Source of the DNA: Actinomadura madurae | Lineage (GTDB): Bacteria; Actinomycetota; Actinomycetes; Streptosporangiales; Streptosporangiaceae | Direction of reading: 5' to 3' | DNA: 64,000 nucleotides | Assembly (NCBI RefSeq): GCF_900115095.1 | Contig: NZ_FOVH01000003.1 | Coordinates: 664,155 to 728,154 of the forward strand | Shown here: positions 17,078-26,817 of the stretch, in pieces | Numbering within the stretch: position 1 is the stretch's first letter | Layout: each line of letters opens with the position of its first letter | Translations under genes and position numbers: made by a program | Notes under the pieces: model-generated | Database searches by the model: none | What the model was told of the DNA's origin: nothing | The model's input: only the letters and a program-made list of their open reading frames with translations

Positions 17078-18313
17078 TCAGAGCTCCCCGGCCTCCGCGG
17101 CCTCCGCGCGCCGCGACAGCAGCAGGACGGCGAGGTCGTCGGTCAGGGCGTCGCCGTTGAGGCGCTCCACCTCGCCCACCAGCTCGTCGATGAGGCGGCG
17201 TCCCGTGGCGCCCTTGCCGCGCGCCGCGCGGGCGAGGCCGGTGAGGCCCTCGGTGCCGAGCCGTTCGGAGCCGGGGCCGACCCGTCCCTCGATCAGGCCG
17301 TCGGTGTAGAGCATCAGGGCCCATGACTCGCCGAGGTCGATCTCGGTGGTCGGCCATTCGGCGCCGGGCACCAGGCCGAGCGCCGGGCCGTGCGCGTAGT
17401 CGGGCAGGGCGGTGACCTCGCCGCCGGCGCCGGGCGCCCCGCGGAACAGCAGCGGGGCGGGGTGGCCGGCCAGGTGCATCCGCGCGGTCCGCCGGGACGG
17501 CGCGATCGTGATCATGCAGAGGGTGGTGAAGATCTCCTCGCTGCGCCGCTCGTGGCCGAGGACGGTGTCGAGGGTGCCGAGGAGCTGCTCGCCGGTGTGG
17601 CCGGCGAGGACGAGCGTCCGCCAGGCCATCCGCAGCTGGACGCCGAGGGCCGCCTCGTCGGGGCCGTGCCCGGCGACGTCGCCGATCATCAGGTGGACCG
17701 CGCCGCCGTCGGTCTGCACGGTGTCGTAGAAGTCGCCGCCGAGCAGCGCGCGCCGCCGGCCGGGCCGGTAGCGGGTGTGGTGCCGCAGCGACGGGTCGTC
17801 GATGAGCGGGACGGGCAGCAGCCCGCGCTCCAGCCGCGCGTTCTCCCGGCCGAGGATGCGGGCCTCGACGAGGCGCCGCTCGGTCTCCTCCGAGCGCTTG
17901 CGCTCTATGGCGTAGCGGATGGCGCGGGCCAGCAGCGGCGCGTCCACCTCCTGCTTGACCAGGTAGTCCTCGGCGCCCGCGGCGACCGCCTGCACGCCGA
18001 GGTGGGCGTCGTCCAGGCCGGTGAGGACGACCACGGCCGCCGTGCCGGAAAGGCCGAGCACCTGCCGGAGCGCCTCCAGCCGGTCGATGCCGGGCGTGGA
18101 CAGGTCGACGATGATGCACTGGGTGCGCCGGGTCAGCGTCCGCGCGGCGGTGGCGAGGTCCTGCGCGACGGTGATGCCCGCGTCCATGCCGCTCTCGGCG
18201 AGCATCTTCTCGACCATGAGGACGTCGGAGGGGTCGTCGTCGATGAGGAGCAGGTCGATCCTGTCCTCGGTCCCCGGCGTGAAGGGATGAGTCTGATGGC
18301 TGATGGTGCTCAC
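17078..18313 (-). CDS. Response regulator with PP2C-type (RsbU/SpoIIE) phosphatase output
   Basis: 411 residues from GTG 18313. The N-terminal receiver has IDLLLIDDDPSDVLMVEKML, the phospho-acceptor in CIIVDLSTPG and the Lys in DYLVKQE. A coiled linker (ERKRSEETERRLVEARILGRE) leads to a PP2C phosphatase with GGDFYD, IGDVAGHGPDEA, LYTDGLIEG and LTDDLAVLLL, the Asp residues binding metal. Such proteins dephosphorylate anti-anti-sigma factors to release stress or developmental sigma factors. No cognate kinase or anti-sigma gene is adjacent; the nearest HATPases are far away. Confidence 0.9.
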   Translation of the reverse strand: MSTISHQTHPFTPGTEDRIDLLLIDDDPSDVLMVEKMLAESGMDAGITVAQDLATAARTLTRRTQCIIVDLSTPGIDRLEALRQVLGLSGTAAVVVLTGLDDAHLGVQAVAAGAEDYLVKQEVDAPLLARAIRYAIERKRSEETERRLVEARILGRENARLERGLLPVPLIDDPSLRHHTRYRPGRRRALLGGDFYDTVQTDGGAVHLMIGDVAGHGPDEAALGVQLRMAWRTLVLAGHTGEQLLGTLDTVLGHERRSEEIFTTLCMITIAPSRRTARMHLAGHPAPLLFRGAPGAGGEVTALPDYAHGPALGLVPGAEWPTTEIDLGESWALMLYTDGLIEGRVGPGSERLGTEGLTGLARAARGKGATGRRLIDELVGEVERLNGDALTDDLAVLLLSRRAEAAEAGEL

Positions 18314-18618
18314 AGGGCTTCCGGAAAGTCGGGCTGGCGACGGCACTGGCAACGGCCGTGGCGATCCGCTTTATTCCTGCGGCGGCAGGGGAGCGGTACC
18401 GGCCGCGCCGGGGCAGCGGCATCGGCCTAGCCGCCAGGGTCCCGGCTCAAGGAGCGGAGTGGGGCTCGCTCCGTACGAGCTTGACCTTAGCGTGTCCGCG
18501 CGGCGTGCCGCACCCCCTGGGCGCATCCGTGGACGAGTTTTCGGACTGACCGGAATTGGATCCGCCCTGCTGAAAAACCAGTCGAGATTCCGGCGATCCG
18601 CTGCATAACCTTCGACGC
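18314..18618. other. Divergent intergenic region, no gene seen
   Basis: 305 bp between the phosphatase gene (minus) and the ABC exporter operon (plus). No credible coding frame. Just upstream of the exporter GTG, cataac (~18604-18609) could serve as a -10 for a short-leader mRNA, with no good -35. The left part, 18350-18440, is GC-rich low complexity. Confidence 0.4.
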
Positions 18619-20334
18619 GTGAAGCCGTTGCCGGAGAAAGATCCTGGCGGCCCCGACCACACCACCCCAGCCCGCTACCTGCTGTGGCTGCTGCGCGTCC
18701 AGTGGCGCAGCGTCACCGCCGGCGCGGCCCTCGGCGTGGTGTGGATGCTCAGCCAGGCCCTGATCCCCGCCGCCGTCGGCCGCGCCATCGGCGACGGCGT
18801 CGCGGCGCGGGACGAGCGCGCCCTGGTGACGTGGGGCGCCGTCCTGGCCGGGCTCGGCGTGGTGCAGGCCGTGGCGGGCGCCGTCCGCCACCGGTTCGCG
18901 GTGTTCAACTGGCTCGCCGCGGCCTACCGGACGGTCCAGCTCGTCACCCGGCAGTCCACCCGGCTCGGCGGGACGCTGCCGAAGCGGGTGAGCGCGGGCG
19001 AGGTGGTCAGCATCGGCCTGTCGGACGTGTCGCACATCGGGGACGCCCTGGACATCATCGCCCGCGGGTCGGGGGCCGTGGTCGCGATCGCCGCCGTGAC
19101 CGGCATCCTGCTGACGACGTCGCCGCCGCTCGGGCTGATCGTGCTGGTCGGCGTCCCGCTGATCCTGGCGGTCGCGGCGCCGCTGCTGCGCCCCTACCGC
19201 GAGCGGGAGCTGGCGCACCGGGAGCTGGTCGGCGAGCTGAGCACGCACGCCACCGACCTCGTCGCGGGCCTGCGGGTGCTGCGCGGCATCGGCGGCGAGG
19301 CGCTGTTCTCCGGCCGGTACCGCGCGGAGTCGCAGCGGGTGCGCGCCGCGGGGGTGGCGGTCGCGCGGGCCGAGACCCGGATGAACGGCGCCGAGGTGCT
19401 GCTGCCGGGCCTGCTGATCGCGCTGGTGACCTGGGTCGGCGCCCGGTTCGCCGCGCGCGGGACGATCGGCGTGGGCGAGCTGGTCGCGTTCTACGGCTAC
19501 GCGGTGTTCCTGATCGTGCCGCTGAAGACCCTCGGCGAGGCGGCCGGCAAGATCACCAAGGGGCTGGTCGCGGCCGGCCGGGTGACCGCGCTGCTACGGC
19601 TCGACCCCGAGCTGCCGGACACCGGGACGGCCCGCCCGGCGGCGGGTGCCGAGCTGGTCGACATCGCCTCCGGGCTGGTCGTGCGGCCGGGCCGGGTCAC
19701 CGCGATCGCGGCGGCCGACCCGCGCGACGCGCAGGCGATCGCCGACCGGCTGGGCCGCTACCGGGACGGCGACGTCGACTTCGGCGGCGTCTCGCTGCAC
19801 GACGTCGCCGACGTCCGGAAGCGGATCCTGGTCGCCGTCAACGAGGACCGCCTGTTCTCCGGGCCCCTCGCCGAGACGCTGGCGCCCGGCGGTGACGAGG
19901 CGACGCTGCGGGCGGCGATCCGGGACGCCTGTGCGGAGGACATCGTCGAGGCGGTCGGCCTGGACGCCCACGTGGTCGAAGCCGGTCGGGAGTTCTCGGG
20001 AGGCCAGCAGCAGCGCCTTCGCCTAGCGCGGGCGCTCGCCGCCGACCCCGACGTCCTCGTCCTGGTGGAGCCCACCAGCGCGGTGGACGCGCACACCGAG
20101 GCCCGCATCGCCGACAGGCTCGGCCAAGCGCGCGCGGGCCGTACCACGGTGGTCTGCACGACCAGCCCGCTGATGCTGGACCGTGCCGACCACGTCGCCT
20201 TCGTCCAGGACGGCCTGGTCGTCGCGGAGGGACCCCACCGCGACCTCCTCCAGAGCGAGCCGCACTACGAGGCGACCGTCACCAGAGGAGAAGCGACCTC
20301 CAGAGAAGAGACCGCGGAAAGGGCGGGAACGTGA
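18619..20334 (+). CDS. ABC exporter half-transporter with degenerate ATP site
   Basis: 571 residues from GTG 18619. The N-terminal six-helix exporter domain (residues ~20-315) is followed by an ATPase domain. The Walker A position reads IAAADPRDA (~363-371) with no Gly-Lys-Ser, Walker B reads VLVLVEP with the catalytic Asp replaced, and the H-loop reads CTTSP. The signature FSGGQ (459-463) is intact. This is therefore the non-catalytic half, supplying its signature to the partner's Walker A. It overlaps the next gene by GTGA. The substrate (drug, lipid or peptide) is unknown. Confidence 0.9.
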   Translation: MKPLPEKDPGGPDHTTPARYLLWLLRVQWRSVTAGAALGVVWMLSQALIPAAVGRAIGDGVAARDERALVTWGAVLAGLGVVQAVAGAVRHRFAVFNWLAAAYRTVQLVTRQSTRLGGTLPKRVSAGEVVSIGLSDVSHIGDALDIIARGSGAVVAIAAVTGILLTTSPPLGLIVLVGVPLILAVAAPLLRPYRERELAHRELVGELSTHATDLVAGLRVLRGIGGEALFSGRYRAESQRVRAAGVAVARAETRMNGAEVLLPGLLIALVTWVGARFAARGTIGVGELVAFYGYAVFLIVPLKTLGEAAGKITKGLVAAGRVTALLRLDPELPDTGTARPAAGAELVDIASGLVVRPGRVTAIAAADPRDAQAIADRLGRYRDGDVDFGGVSLHDVADVRKRILVAVNEDRLFSGPLAETLAPGGDEATLRAAIRDACAEDIVEAVGLDAHVVEAGREFSGGQQQRLRLARALAADPDVLVLVEPTSAVDAHTEARIADRLGQARAGRTTVVCTTSPLMLDRADHVAFVQDGLVVAEGPHRDLLQSEPHYEATVTRGEATSREETAERAGT

Positions 20335-22088
20335 GTGCCGAGACACTGCCGGTCGCGACGACCGCGCAGGTGCGGGCGTATGCGCGGCGGCTCGTGCTGC
20401 GCCATCCCCGAGCGCTGGCCGGGGTGCTCGTCCTGCACGCGCTCGCCGCCGTGACCGGGCTGGTCACCCCCCGGCTGCTCGGCGCCCTCGTCGAGGACGT
20501 CAGGGACGGCCGGGCCGACATCACCGCGATCGGCCTGGCCATCGCCGCGTTCGTGGTCGTGCAGGGCGTGCTGACCCGGTACGCCTACCTCGCGTCCGCG
20601 AAACTGGGCGAGCGCGTGCTGGCCGAGCTGCGGGAGGAGTTCGTCGACCGCGTCCTGGCGCTGCCGCTGTCCACCGTCGAGCGCGCGGGCACCGGCGACC
20701 TCGTCACCCGCGCGTCCCGCGACGTGGACACGCTCAGCACGTCCGCCCGGTACGCGATGCCGGAGACCCTCGTCGCCATCGTCGTCGGCGGGTTCACCGT
20801 CGGGGCGCTGCTTCTGAACGGGCCGCTCGTCGCGCTGCCCGCGCTGGTCGCCGTCCCGATGCTGTGGGCGGTCATGCGCTGGTACCTGCCGCGCGCCCAC
20901 CAGGGCTACCTGCGGGAGAACGCGTCCTGGTCGCAGATCGCGGACGGGCTGACCGAGACCGTCCAGGGCGCCCGGACGGTCGAGGCGCTCGGCCTCGCCG
21001 ACCGCAGGCACGAGCGGGGCGACGCCGACATCGCGCGGTCCTACAGGGCCGAGCGATACACCCTGCGGCTGCGCATGGTGCTGTTCCCCGCGGCCGAGAT
21101 GGGCTTCGTGCTGCCCATCGTGTCGACGCTGCTGGTCGGCGGCTTCCTCTACATCCACGACATGGCGACGCTCGCGCAGGTGACCGCCGCGACCCTGTAC
21201 GCGCAGCAGCTGATCCAGCCGGTCGACACGGTGCTGTCGTGGCTGGACGAGCTGCAGCTCGGCGGCGCGTCCCTGGCCCGCCTGCTGGGCGTCGGGAACG
21301 TCCCGCCGGACCGCGAGCCCGGCGGGCGCGTCCCCGACGGGGAGCGGCTCACGGCGCGGGACGTCCGCTACTCCTACCGGCCGGGGCAGGACGTCCTGCA
21401 CGGCGTGGACCTCGCCCTGCGGCCCGGTGAGCGGCTGGCGATGGTCGGGCCGAGCGGCGCGGGCAAGTCGACGCTCGGCCGCCTCCTCGCCGGGGTGGAC
21501 GGCCCGCGCTCGGGGTCGATCACCCTCGACGGCGACGCCGGCGCGGGGGCCGGCGGCGTCTCGCTGGTGGAGCTGCCGCTGGACGACCTGCGCGGCCACG
21601 TCGCGCTGGTCACCCAGGAGCATCACGTGTTCCGCGGCACGCTGCGCGAGAACCTCGTGATGGCCCGCGAGGGCGCGTCCGACGAGGAGATCGGCCGGGT
21701 CCTCCGGGCGGTCGACTGGGACGGCCCCGGCCTCGACACGGTGGTCGGCTCGGGCGGCGAGACGCTGACGCCCGCGCAGGCGCAGCAGCTCGCGCTGGCC
21801 CGGCTGGTCCTCGCCGACCCGCACACGCTGGTCCTGGACGAGGCGACGTCGCTGCTCGACCCGCGCGCCGCCCGCCGGCTGGAACGCTCGCTCGCCGCCG
21901 TCCTGGACGGCCGCACCGTCGTGGCGATCGCGCACCGCCTCCACACCGCCCACGACGCCGACCGCGTGGCGGTGGTGGAGGACGGCCGCATCACCGAGCT
22001 CGGCACCCACGCCGAGCTCATCGCCGCCCGGGGCTCCTACGCCTCCCTATGGAGCTCCTGGCACGGCGGCGAGACCTGCGCTAGGTGA
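20331..22088 (+). CDS. ABC exporter half-transporter, catalytic partner
   Basis: 585 residues from GTG 20331. Transmembrane domain residues ~20-320. ATPase: Walker A GPSGAGKST (373-381), Walker B TLVLDEAT (499-506), H-loop AHRL (His535). The signature reads LTPAQ (479-483) instead of LSGGQ. It complements the preceding protein, so the heterodimer has one working site (this Walker A plus that FSGGQ) and one dead site. The arrangement is known for heterodimeric exporters such as TM287/288 and mycobacterial Rv1272c/1273c types. Converges on the S9 peptidase gene, ends overlapping by 8 bp. Confidence 0.92.
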   Translation: MSAETLPVATTAQVRAYARRLVLRHPRALAGVLVLHALAAVTGLVTPRLLGALVEDVRDGRADITAIGLAIAAFVVVQGVLTRYAYLASAKLGERVLAELREEFVDRVLALPLSTVERAGTGDLVTRASRDVDTLSTSARYAMPETLVAIVVGGFTVGALLLNGPLVALPALVAVPMLWAVMRWYLPRAHQGYLRENASWSQIADGLTETVQGARTVEALGLADRRHERGDADIARSYRAERYTLRLRMVLFPAAEMGFVLPIVSTLLVGGFLYIHDMATLAQVTAATLYAQQLIQPVDTVLSWLDELQLGGASLARLLGVGNVPPDREPGGRVPDGERLTARDVRYSYRPGQDVLHGVDLALRPGERLAMVGPSGAGKSTLGRLLAGVDGPRSGSITLDGDAGAGAGGVSLVELPLDDLRGHVALVTQEHHVFRGTLRENLVMAREGASDEEIGRVLRAVDWDGPGLDTVVGSGGETLTPAQAQQLALARLVLADPHTLVLDEATSLLDPRAARRLERSLAAVLDGRTVVAIAHRLHTAHDADRVAVVEDGRITELGTHAELIAARGSYASLWSSWHGGETCAR

Positions 22089-24171
22089 GATTCGATTCGA
22101 GGAACTGGACCTGTGCGTACAGGAGGTTCTCGGCGACGACCTCCTGCGGGGTCATGTGGGTGACGCCCGACAGCGGCAGGACGGTGTGCGGGCGTCCCGC
22201 CGCGAGGAGGGCCGAGGACAGGCGCAGCGTGTGCGCCGCCACCACGTTGTCGTCGGCGAGGCCGTGGATCAGCATCAGCGGGCGCTTGAGGTCGGCGGCC
22301 CTCTCGATGAGGGAGTTGGCGGTGTAGTTGTCCGGCTCCTCGTCGGGGTGGCCCAGGTACCGCTCGGTGTAGTGGGTGTCGTACAGCCGCCAGTCGGTGA
22401 CCGGGGCGCCCGCGATGCCCGCGTGGAAGACGTCCGGGCGGTGCAGGACGGCCAGGCCCGCGAGCCAGCCGCCGAACGACCAGCCCCGGATCGCGACGCG
22501 GTCGAGGTCGAACGCGGCTGGGTGCACGCGCGCCGCCTCGATCAGCGCCGTGATCTGGTCCTCGATGACGGGCCCGACGAAGTCGCCGCGGACGGCGCGG
22601 TCCCAGGCGGGGCCGCGTCCCGGCGTGCCGCGGCCGTCGGCGATCACGACGGCGAAGCCCTGGTCGGCGAGCCACTGCGCCTCGCAGTACATGCGCTGGA
22701 CGGCGAGGACGCGCTGCGCGTGCGGCCCGCCGTAGGGGTCCACGAGGACGGGCAGGCGGCCCCGGCCCGGCTCCCACCCGGACGGCAGCAGCACCGCGGT
22801 GCGGATCTCGCGGTCGCCGGAGCGCAGCAGCTCCACCCGCGGGGTGATCACGGGGGTCTCGGCGAGGGAGGCGACGGGGTGCGTGCCGGACGGCGTGCGC
22901 ACCTCGACCTCCGAACCGGGCCGGTCCAGCCGCGCGCCCGAGACCACGGTGACGCCGCCGGAGCGGGTGCCCCCGAACACGCCCCGCCCCTCGGTGAGCC
23001 GGGTCACGTCGGGCGCGTCGAAGTGGTAGTCGAGGGAGTAGAGGTGGATCTCGGTGGACTCCTCCGAGGCGGTGAAGAGGATGGACTCGCCCTCCACGCC
23101 CAGCACGGCGCGGACCTGGAGGCCGCCGGGCGTGACGGGGTGCCCCGCGACGGTGATCCGCCGCGTGTCCGTCCCGGGGTCCTCGGTGATCCAGACGAGG
23201 TCGCCGGACTGCGTACGGGCGGGCAGGCCGGGGACGATGTCGGTCCACACCGGGTCGTGCTCGTTGTGCAGGAGGGTCGTCTCCCCGTTGGACGGGTCGA
23301 CCTTCAGCACCCGCTGGGAGCGCTGGTCGCGCGGCTGGACGACGACCAGCAGGCCGTGCCGGTCCCAGGACGCGGTGACGACGTAGGGGAACTCGCCGCG
23401 GTCCCACGCGACGGCGACGCGCCCCCCGTCGACCTTGAGCAGCACCAGCGACACCAGCGCGTTCGGCGTGCCGGCCGCCGGGTAGGCGATCTCGGACGGC
23501 GGCCGGTCGGGGTTCGCGGGGTCGGCGATGTGCCACCGCTGCACCGGCGTCTCGTCGACCCGGGCGACCAGCAGCGTCCCGCCGTCGGGCGACCACCAGT
23601 GGCCGCGCATCCGGCCCATCTCCTCGGCCGCGACGAACTCGGCGAGGCCGTAGGAGACCTGGTCGGACTCCGGCTGGACGAGCGCCCGGTCGCCGGTGCC
23701 GTCCATCTCGATGAGCCGCAGCGTCCGCCCCGACGCGTACGCGACGCGCCGGCCCGCGGGATCGGGGCGCGCGTCGAAGACCGGCGGCCGGGCCGGCAGC
23801 TCCCGGACCAGGCCGGTGTCCAGGTCGGCGACGTGCAGCCGCCCGCCCAGCGTGAAGACGGCCTGCCGCATGGCCTGGTCGGTGGCGTACCCGACGATCC
23901 CGCCCGCCTGCTCGCGGGCGCGTTCCCGCCGGGCCCGCTCCTCGGCGGGCAGGTTCTCCTCGCCGGGGACGTCCAGCGCGGCCGGGTCGGCGACGCACCT
24001 CTCCTCGCCGGTCGCGGTGTCCAGCGTCCACAGGCAGGTGACCGGGTCGTCGCCCGCCCTGGTGCGCAGGAACGCGACGCGCGACTCGTCCGGCGCGATC
24101 TGGAAGGCGCGCGGGACGCCGAGGCTGAACCTGCGCGTGCGGGCGCTCTGCCGCGGATAGCTGATGCTCAT
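22081..24171 (-). CDS. S9 prolyl-oligopeptidase/DPP-IV-like peptidase
   Basis: 696 residues from ATG 24171 (MSISYPRQS); 22 further codons upstream are open but start poorly. A beta-propeller of DPP-IV type fills residues ~30-430, with the Glu pair in YGLAEFVAAEEMGR that binds the peptide N-terminus in dipeptidyl peptidases. The C-terminal hydrolase has GWSFGG (Ser565), HGLADDNV (Asp640) and GVTHM (His672). It probably removes N-terminal dipeptides. No signal peptide is seen, so it is likely cytoplasmic. Confidence 0.92.
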   Translation of the reverse strand: MSISYPRQSARTRRFSLGVPRAFQIAPDESRVAFLRTRAGDDPVTCLWTLDTATGEERCVADPAALDVPGEENLPAEERARRERAREQAGGIVGYATDQAMRQAVFTLGGRLHVADLDTGLVRELPARPPVFDARPDPAGRRVAYASGRTLRLIEMDGTGDRALVQPESDQVSYGLAEFVAAEEMGRMRGHWWSPDGGTLLVARVDETPVQRWHIADPANPDRPPSEIAYPAAGTPNALVSLVLLKVDGGRVAVAWDRGEFPYVVTASWDRHGLLVVVQPRDQRSQRVLKVDPSNGETTLLHNEHDPVWTDIVPGLPARTQSGDLVWITEDPGTDTRRITVAGHPVTPGGLQVRAVLGVEGESILFTASEESTEIHLYSLDYHFDAPDVTRLTEGRGVFGGTRSGGVTVVSGARLDRPGSEVEVRTPSGTHPVASLAETPVITPRVELLRSGDREIRTAVLLPSGWEPGRGRLPVLVDPYGGPHAQRVLAVQRMYCEAQWLADQGFAVVIADGRGTPGRGPAWDRAVRGDFVGPVIEDQITALIEAARVHPAAFDLDRVAIRGWSFGGWLAGLAVLHRPDVFHAGIAGAPVTDWRLYDTHYTERYLGHPDEEPDNYTANSLIERAADLKRPLMLIHGLADDNVVAAHTLRLSSALLAAGRPHTVLPLSGVTHMTPQEVVAENLLYAQVQFLESNLT

Positions 24172-24341
24172 GGCATCCGAGTCTGCCAGGACGGTGCGGA
24201 AGTACGGCGCACGGCGGTCTCCTGCCTCTATGATCACGGGTCGTCGCGTGGTGGACGGGGAACGACCCGTGCCCGGGTCCGCGCTCGCGTAAGCTCAAAG
24301 CTTCCCCAAGCACTTTTGTCGTCGCGGCGGAGGAGTGGTCA

Positions 24342-25712
24342 ATGCCGGAGCTGCAGCCGGGAGATCCCCGGCGGCTGGGCTCGTACGAGATCGTCGAGCG
24401 TCTCGGCGAGGGCGGCCAGGGCGTGGTCTACGCCGGTGTGGACGCCTCCGGGAACCGTGCCGCGATCAAGCTCCTGCGCGCCGACCTGGCCGGGGACACG
24501 ATGGCGCGCAACCGGTTCGTCCGCGAGGCGCAGGCGGCCAAGCAGGTCGCGCGGTTCTGCACCGCGCAGGTGCTGGAGGCCGACGTCGCCGGCGACCAGC
24601 CCTACATCGCCAGCGAGTACGTGCCGGGCCCGTCGCTGTACAAGCAGGTCACCGAGACCGGCCCGATCAGCGGCGCGCCGCTGGACCGGCTCGCGATCGG
24701 CACCGCGACCGCGCTGGTCGCGATCCACCAGGCCGGCATCGTGCACCGCGACTTCAAGCCGCACAACGTGATCATGGCTCCGGACGGGCCGCGAGTGATC
24801 GACTTCGGCATCGCCCGCGCCCTGGACACCGGGCAGACGAACGCGACCAAGGCGATCGGGACGCCGTCCTACATGGCGCCCGAGCAGGTGGCGGGCGCGA
24901 CGCTCACCGAGGCCGTGGACGTGTGGGCGTGGGCCACCACGATGGTGTTCGCGGCGACCGGGCACCCCCCGTTCGGCGACGACACCGTCGTCGCGGTCAT
25001 CAACCGGGTGATGCACGAGCCGCCGTCGCTGGAGGGCGTCCCCGCCGACCTGCACCGGCTGATCGCGGCGTGCCTGGTCAAGGAGCCCGAGCGGCGGCCC
25101 ACCGCGCAGCAGATCATGATGGCGCTGATCGGCAGCGGGCCGGGCGGCTCCGGGCAGACCAGGATGGACGACCCGGCGCAGGCCACCACGATGCTCGCGG
25201 AGGGCTCGACGCTCGCCGCGGGCGGCCTCGCGGGCGCCGGCCTCGCGGGCGCCGCCACGCACCCGGGCGGCGGGACGCGCCGGGTGTCGCCCGCCGAGTA
25301 CACCGGGAACCTGCCGCCCGCGCGGCCCCCGGCCCCGCCGGGCCGCGGGACGCGCGGCCGGTACGACGACTGGGAGCCCGAGCGCAAGTCCCGGTGGCCG
25401 ATCGTCGCGGCGGTGGCCGCGATCGCCGTGCTGGCGCTCGTCGTCGGCGTGTTCGCGGCGACCCGCGGCGGCGACGACCCGAACGCGCCCACGACGCCGA
25501 CGGTGAGCGACTCCCCGACGGTCTCGGATTCGCCGACGGACGAGGAGCCCGAGGAGCCCACGCCGACCCGGACCCGGACCCGGCAGAACACGCCGCCTCC
25601 GAACACGTCCGCCCCGACCGAGGAGCCGCCTACCACGGAGGAGCCGCCGACCCCGCCCCCGACCACGGAGGAGCCCCCGACCACGGAGGACCCGCCGACC
25701 GGTGGCGGTTGA
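24342..25712 (+). CDS. Membrane Ser/Thr protein kinase with extracellular Pro/Thr-rich tail
   Basis: 456 residues from ATG 24342 with cggaggag upstream. Kinase domain residues ~14-265: LGEGGQGVVYAG (P-loop), AAIKLL (Lys), HRDFKPHNVI (catalytic loop; HRDFK instead of HRDLK), DFGIA, and APEQ. A flexible linker, one transmembrane helix (WPIVAAVAAIAVLALVVGVFAA) and an outside tail of TEEPPTTEEPP-like repeats follow. There are no PASTA domains. The tail ends at a TGA that is followed in frame by 23 Gly-rich codons to a second stop at 25784, suggesting a recent nonsense change. Divergent from the S9 peptidase. Confidence 0.93.
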   Translation: MPELQPGDPRRLGSYEIVERLGEGGQGVVYAGVDASGNRAAIKLLRADLAGDTMARNRFVREAQAAKQVARFCTAQVLEADVAGDQPYIASEYVPGPSLYKQVTETGPISGAPLDRLAIGTATALVAIHQAGIVHRDFKPHNVIMAPDGPRVIDFGIARALDTGQTNATKAIGTPSYMAPEQVAGATLTEAVDVWAWATTMVFAATGHPPFGDDTVVAVINRVMHEPPSLEGVPADLHRLIAACLVKEPERRPTAQQIMMALIGSGPGGSGQTRMDDPAQATTMLAEGSTLAAGGLAGAGLAGAATHPGGGTRRVSPAEYTGNLPPARPPAPPGRGTRGRYDDWEPERKSRWPIVAAVAAIAVLALVVGVFAATRGGDDPNAPTTPTVSDSPTVSDSPTDEEPEEPTPTRTRTRQNTPPPNTSAPTEEPPTTEEPPTPPPTTEEPPTTEDPPTGGG

Positions 25713-25865
25713 GGCGGCGGAGGCCCCGGTGGCGGCGGTGGCGGCGGTGGCGGCGGCACGACGCCCCCCGGCGGAGGCGACTGAGCCGGGCCGGTGACGC
25801 TTCCGCGATACGCGGGGGAGGGCGGTCATCGCCGCGATGCCGCGCCCTGAGTAGGCTCGTTGACT

Positions 25866-26765
25866 ATGAAGGAGCCGCGGATCCTGTTCGTCCACGCCCA
25901 TCCGGACGACGAGTCCATCGGGACCGGGGCGACCATGGCCAAATACGCCGCCGAGGGCGCCCATGTCTGCCTCGTCACCTGCACGCTGGGCGAGGAGGGC
26001 GAGGTCATCCCCGAGGAGTTGCGCCATCTGGCCTCCGACAAGGAGGACAGCCTGGGCGAGTACCGCATCGGCGAGCTGGCGGCGGCGTGCGAGGCGCTCG
26101 GCGTCCGCGACCACCGCTTCCTCGGCGGGGCGGGCCGCTGGCGCGACTCCGGCATGATGGGCGCGCCCACCAACGACGACCCGCGCTGCTTCTGGCAGGC
26201 CGACGTCACGACGGCCGCGCTGGACCTCGTCCCGGTGATCCGGGAGCTGCGCCCGCAGGTCATCGTCACCTATGACGAGCGCGGCAACTACGGGCACCCC
26301 GACCACATCCAGGCGTACCGGGTGGCGTGGCGGGCGTTCGAGCTGGCCGCCGACCCGGCCCACGAGGACGGCGCCGAGCCGTGGCGGGCCGCCAAGTTCT
26401 ACGCCTACGCCACCCCGCGGACCGTCCTCGCCCGCGCGATCGCGGTGATGCGCGAGGCCAAGCTGCCGTTCGCCCGCGTCGCCGGGCTGGACGAGCTGGG
26501 CTCGGGCGTCCCGGACGGCCAGGTCACCACGGTGGTGGACGCCCGCGCGCACCTGCCCGCCAAGCTCGCGGCGCTGCGCGCCCACCGCACCCAGATCGTC
26601 GTCGCGCCCGAGCAGGTCGGGCCGTTCTTCGCGCTCTCGAACAACCTGGGGCAGCAGGCGTTCGGCACCGAGTACTTCGTCCTGCAGGCCGGTGAACTCG
26701 GCCCGCTCGGCCCCGGCCGCCGGGAGAAGGACCTCTTCGCCGGCCTCGCCGGCGCCCGGGACTGA
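25866..26765 (+). CDS. mshB: MshB deacetylase of mycothiol biosynthesis
   Basis: 299 residues from ATG 25866; TAGGCT about 12 bp upstream is a good -10 for a leaderless mRNA. The LmbE/PIG-L-type zinc site is HAHPDDE (His12, Asp15) with GHPDHIQA later; [10 protein letters not shown] and [12 protein letters not shown] fit MshB rather than the amidase Mca. It removes acetate from GlcNAc-inositol, giving the substrate of MshC. A DUF6113-like membrane gene follows immediately, the usual neighbour in actinomycetes. Mca cannot be fully excluded, but the length and context favour MshB. Confidence 0.88.
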   Translation: MKEPRILFVHAHPDDESIGTGATMAKYAAEGAHVCLVTCTLGEEGEVIPEELRHLASDKEDSLGEYRIGELAAACEALGVRDHRFLGGAGRWRDSGMMGAPTNDDPRCFWQADVTTAALDLVPVIRELRPQVIVTYDERGNYGHPDHIQAYRVAWRAFELAADPAHEDGAEPWRAAKFYAYATPRTVLARAIAVMREAKLPFARVAGLDELGSGVPDGQVTTVVDARAHLPAKLAALRAHRTQIVVAPEQVGPFFALSNNLGQQAFGTEYFVLQAGELGPLGPGRREKDLFAGLAGARD

Positions 26766-26817
26766 CCGCCCGGTTTCCCGGCATCGCCCGGCAGGCCGGG
26801 CCGGTACCCTGGCGTCC

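Noticed and set aside
22156..24771. 871-codon open frame opposite the S9 peptidase
   Set aside because: Shadow of the peptidase and kinase genes; no domain, no RBS, and composition dictated by the opposite-strand codons.
25560..25715. Repeating gag-ccg-ccg-acc units, first considered as a repeat array or CRISPR-like element
   Set aside because: They encode the Thr/Glu/Pro-rich outside tail of the kinase and vary irregularly; there are no spacers.
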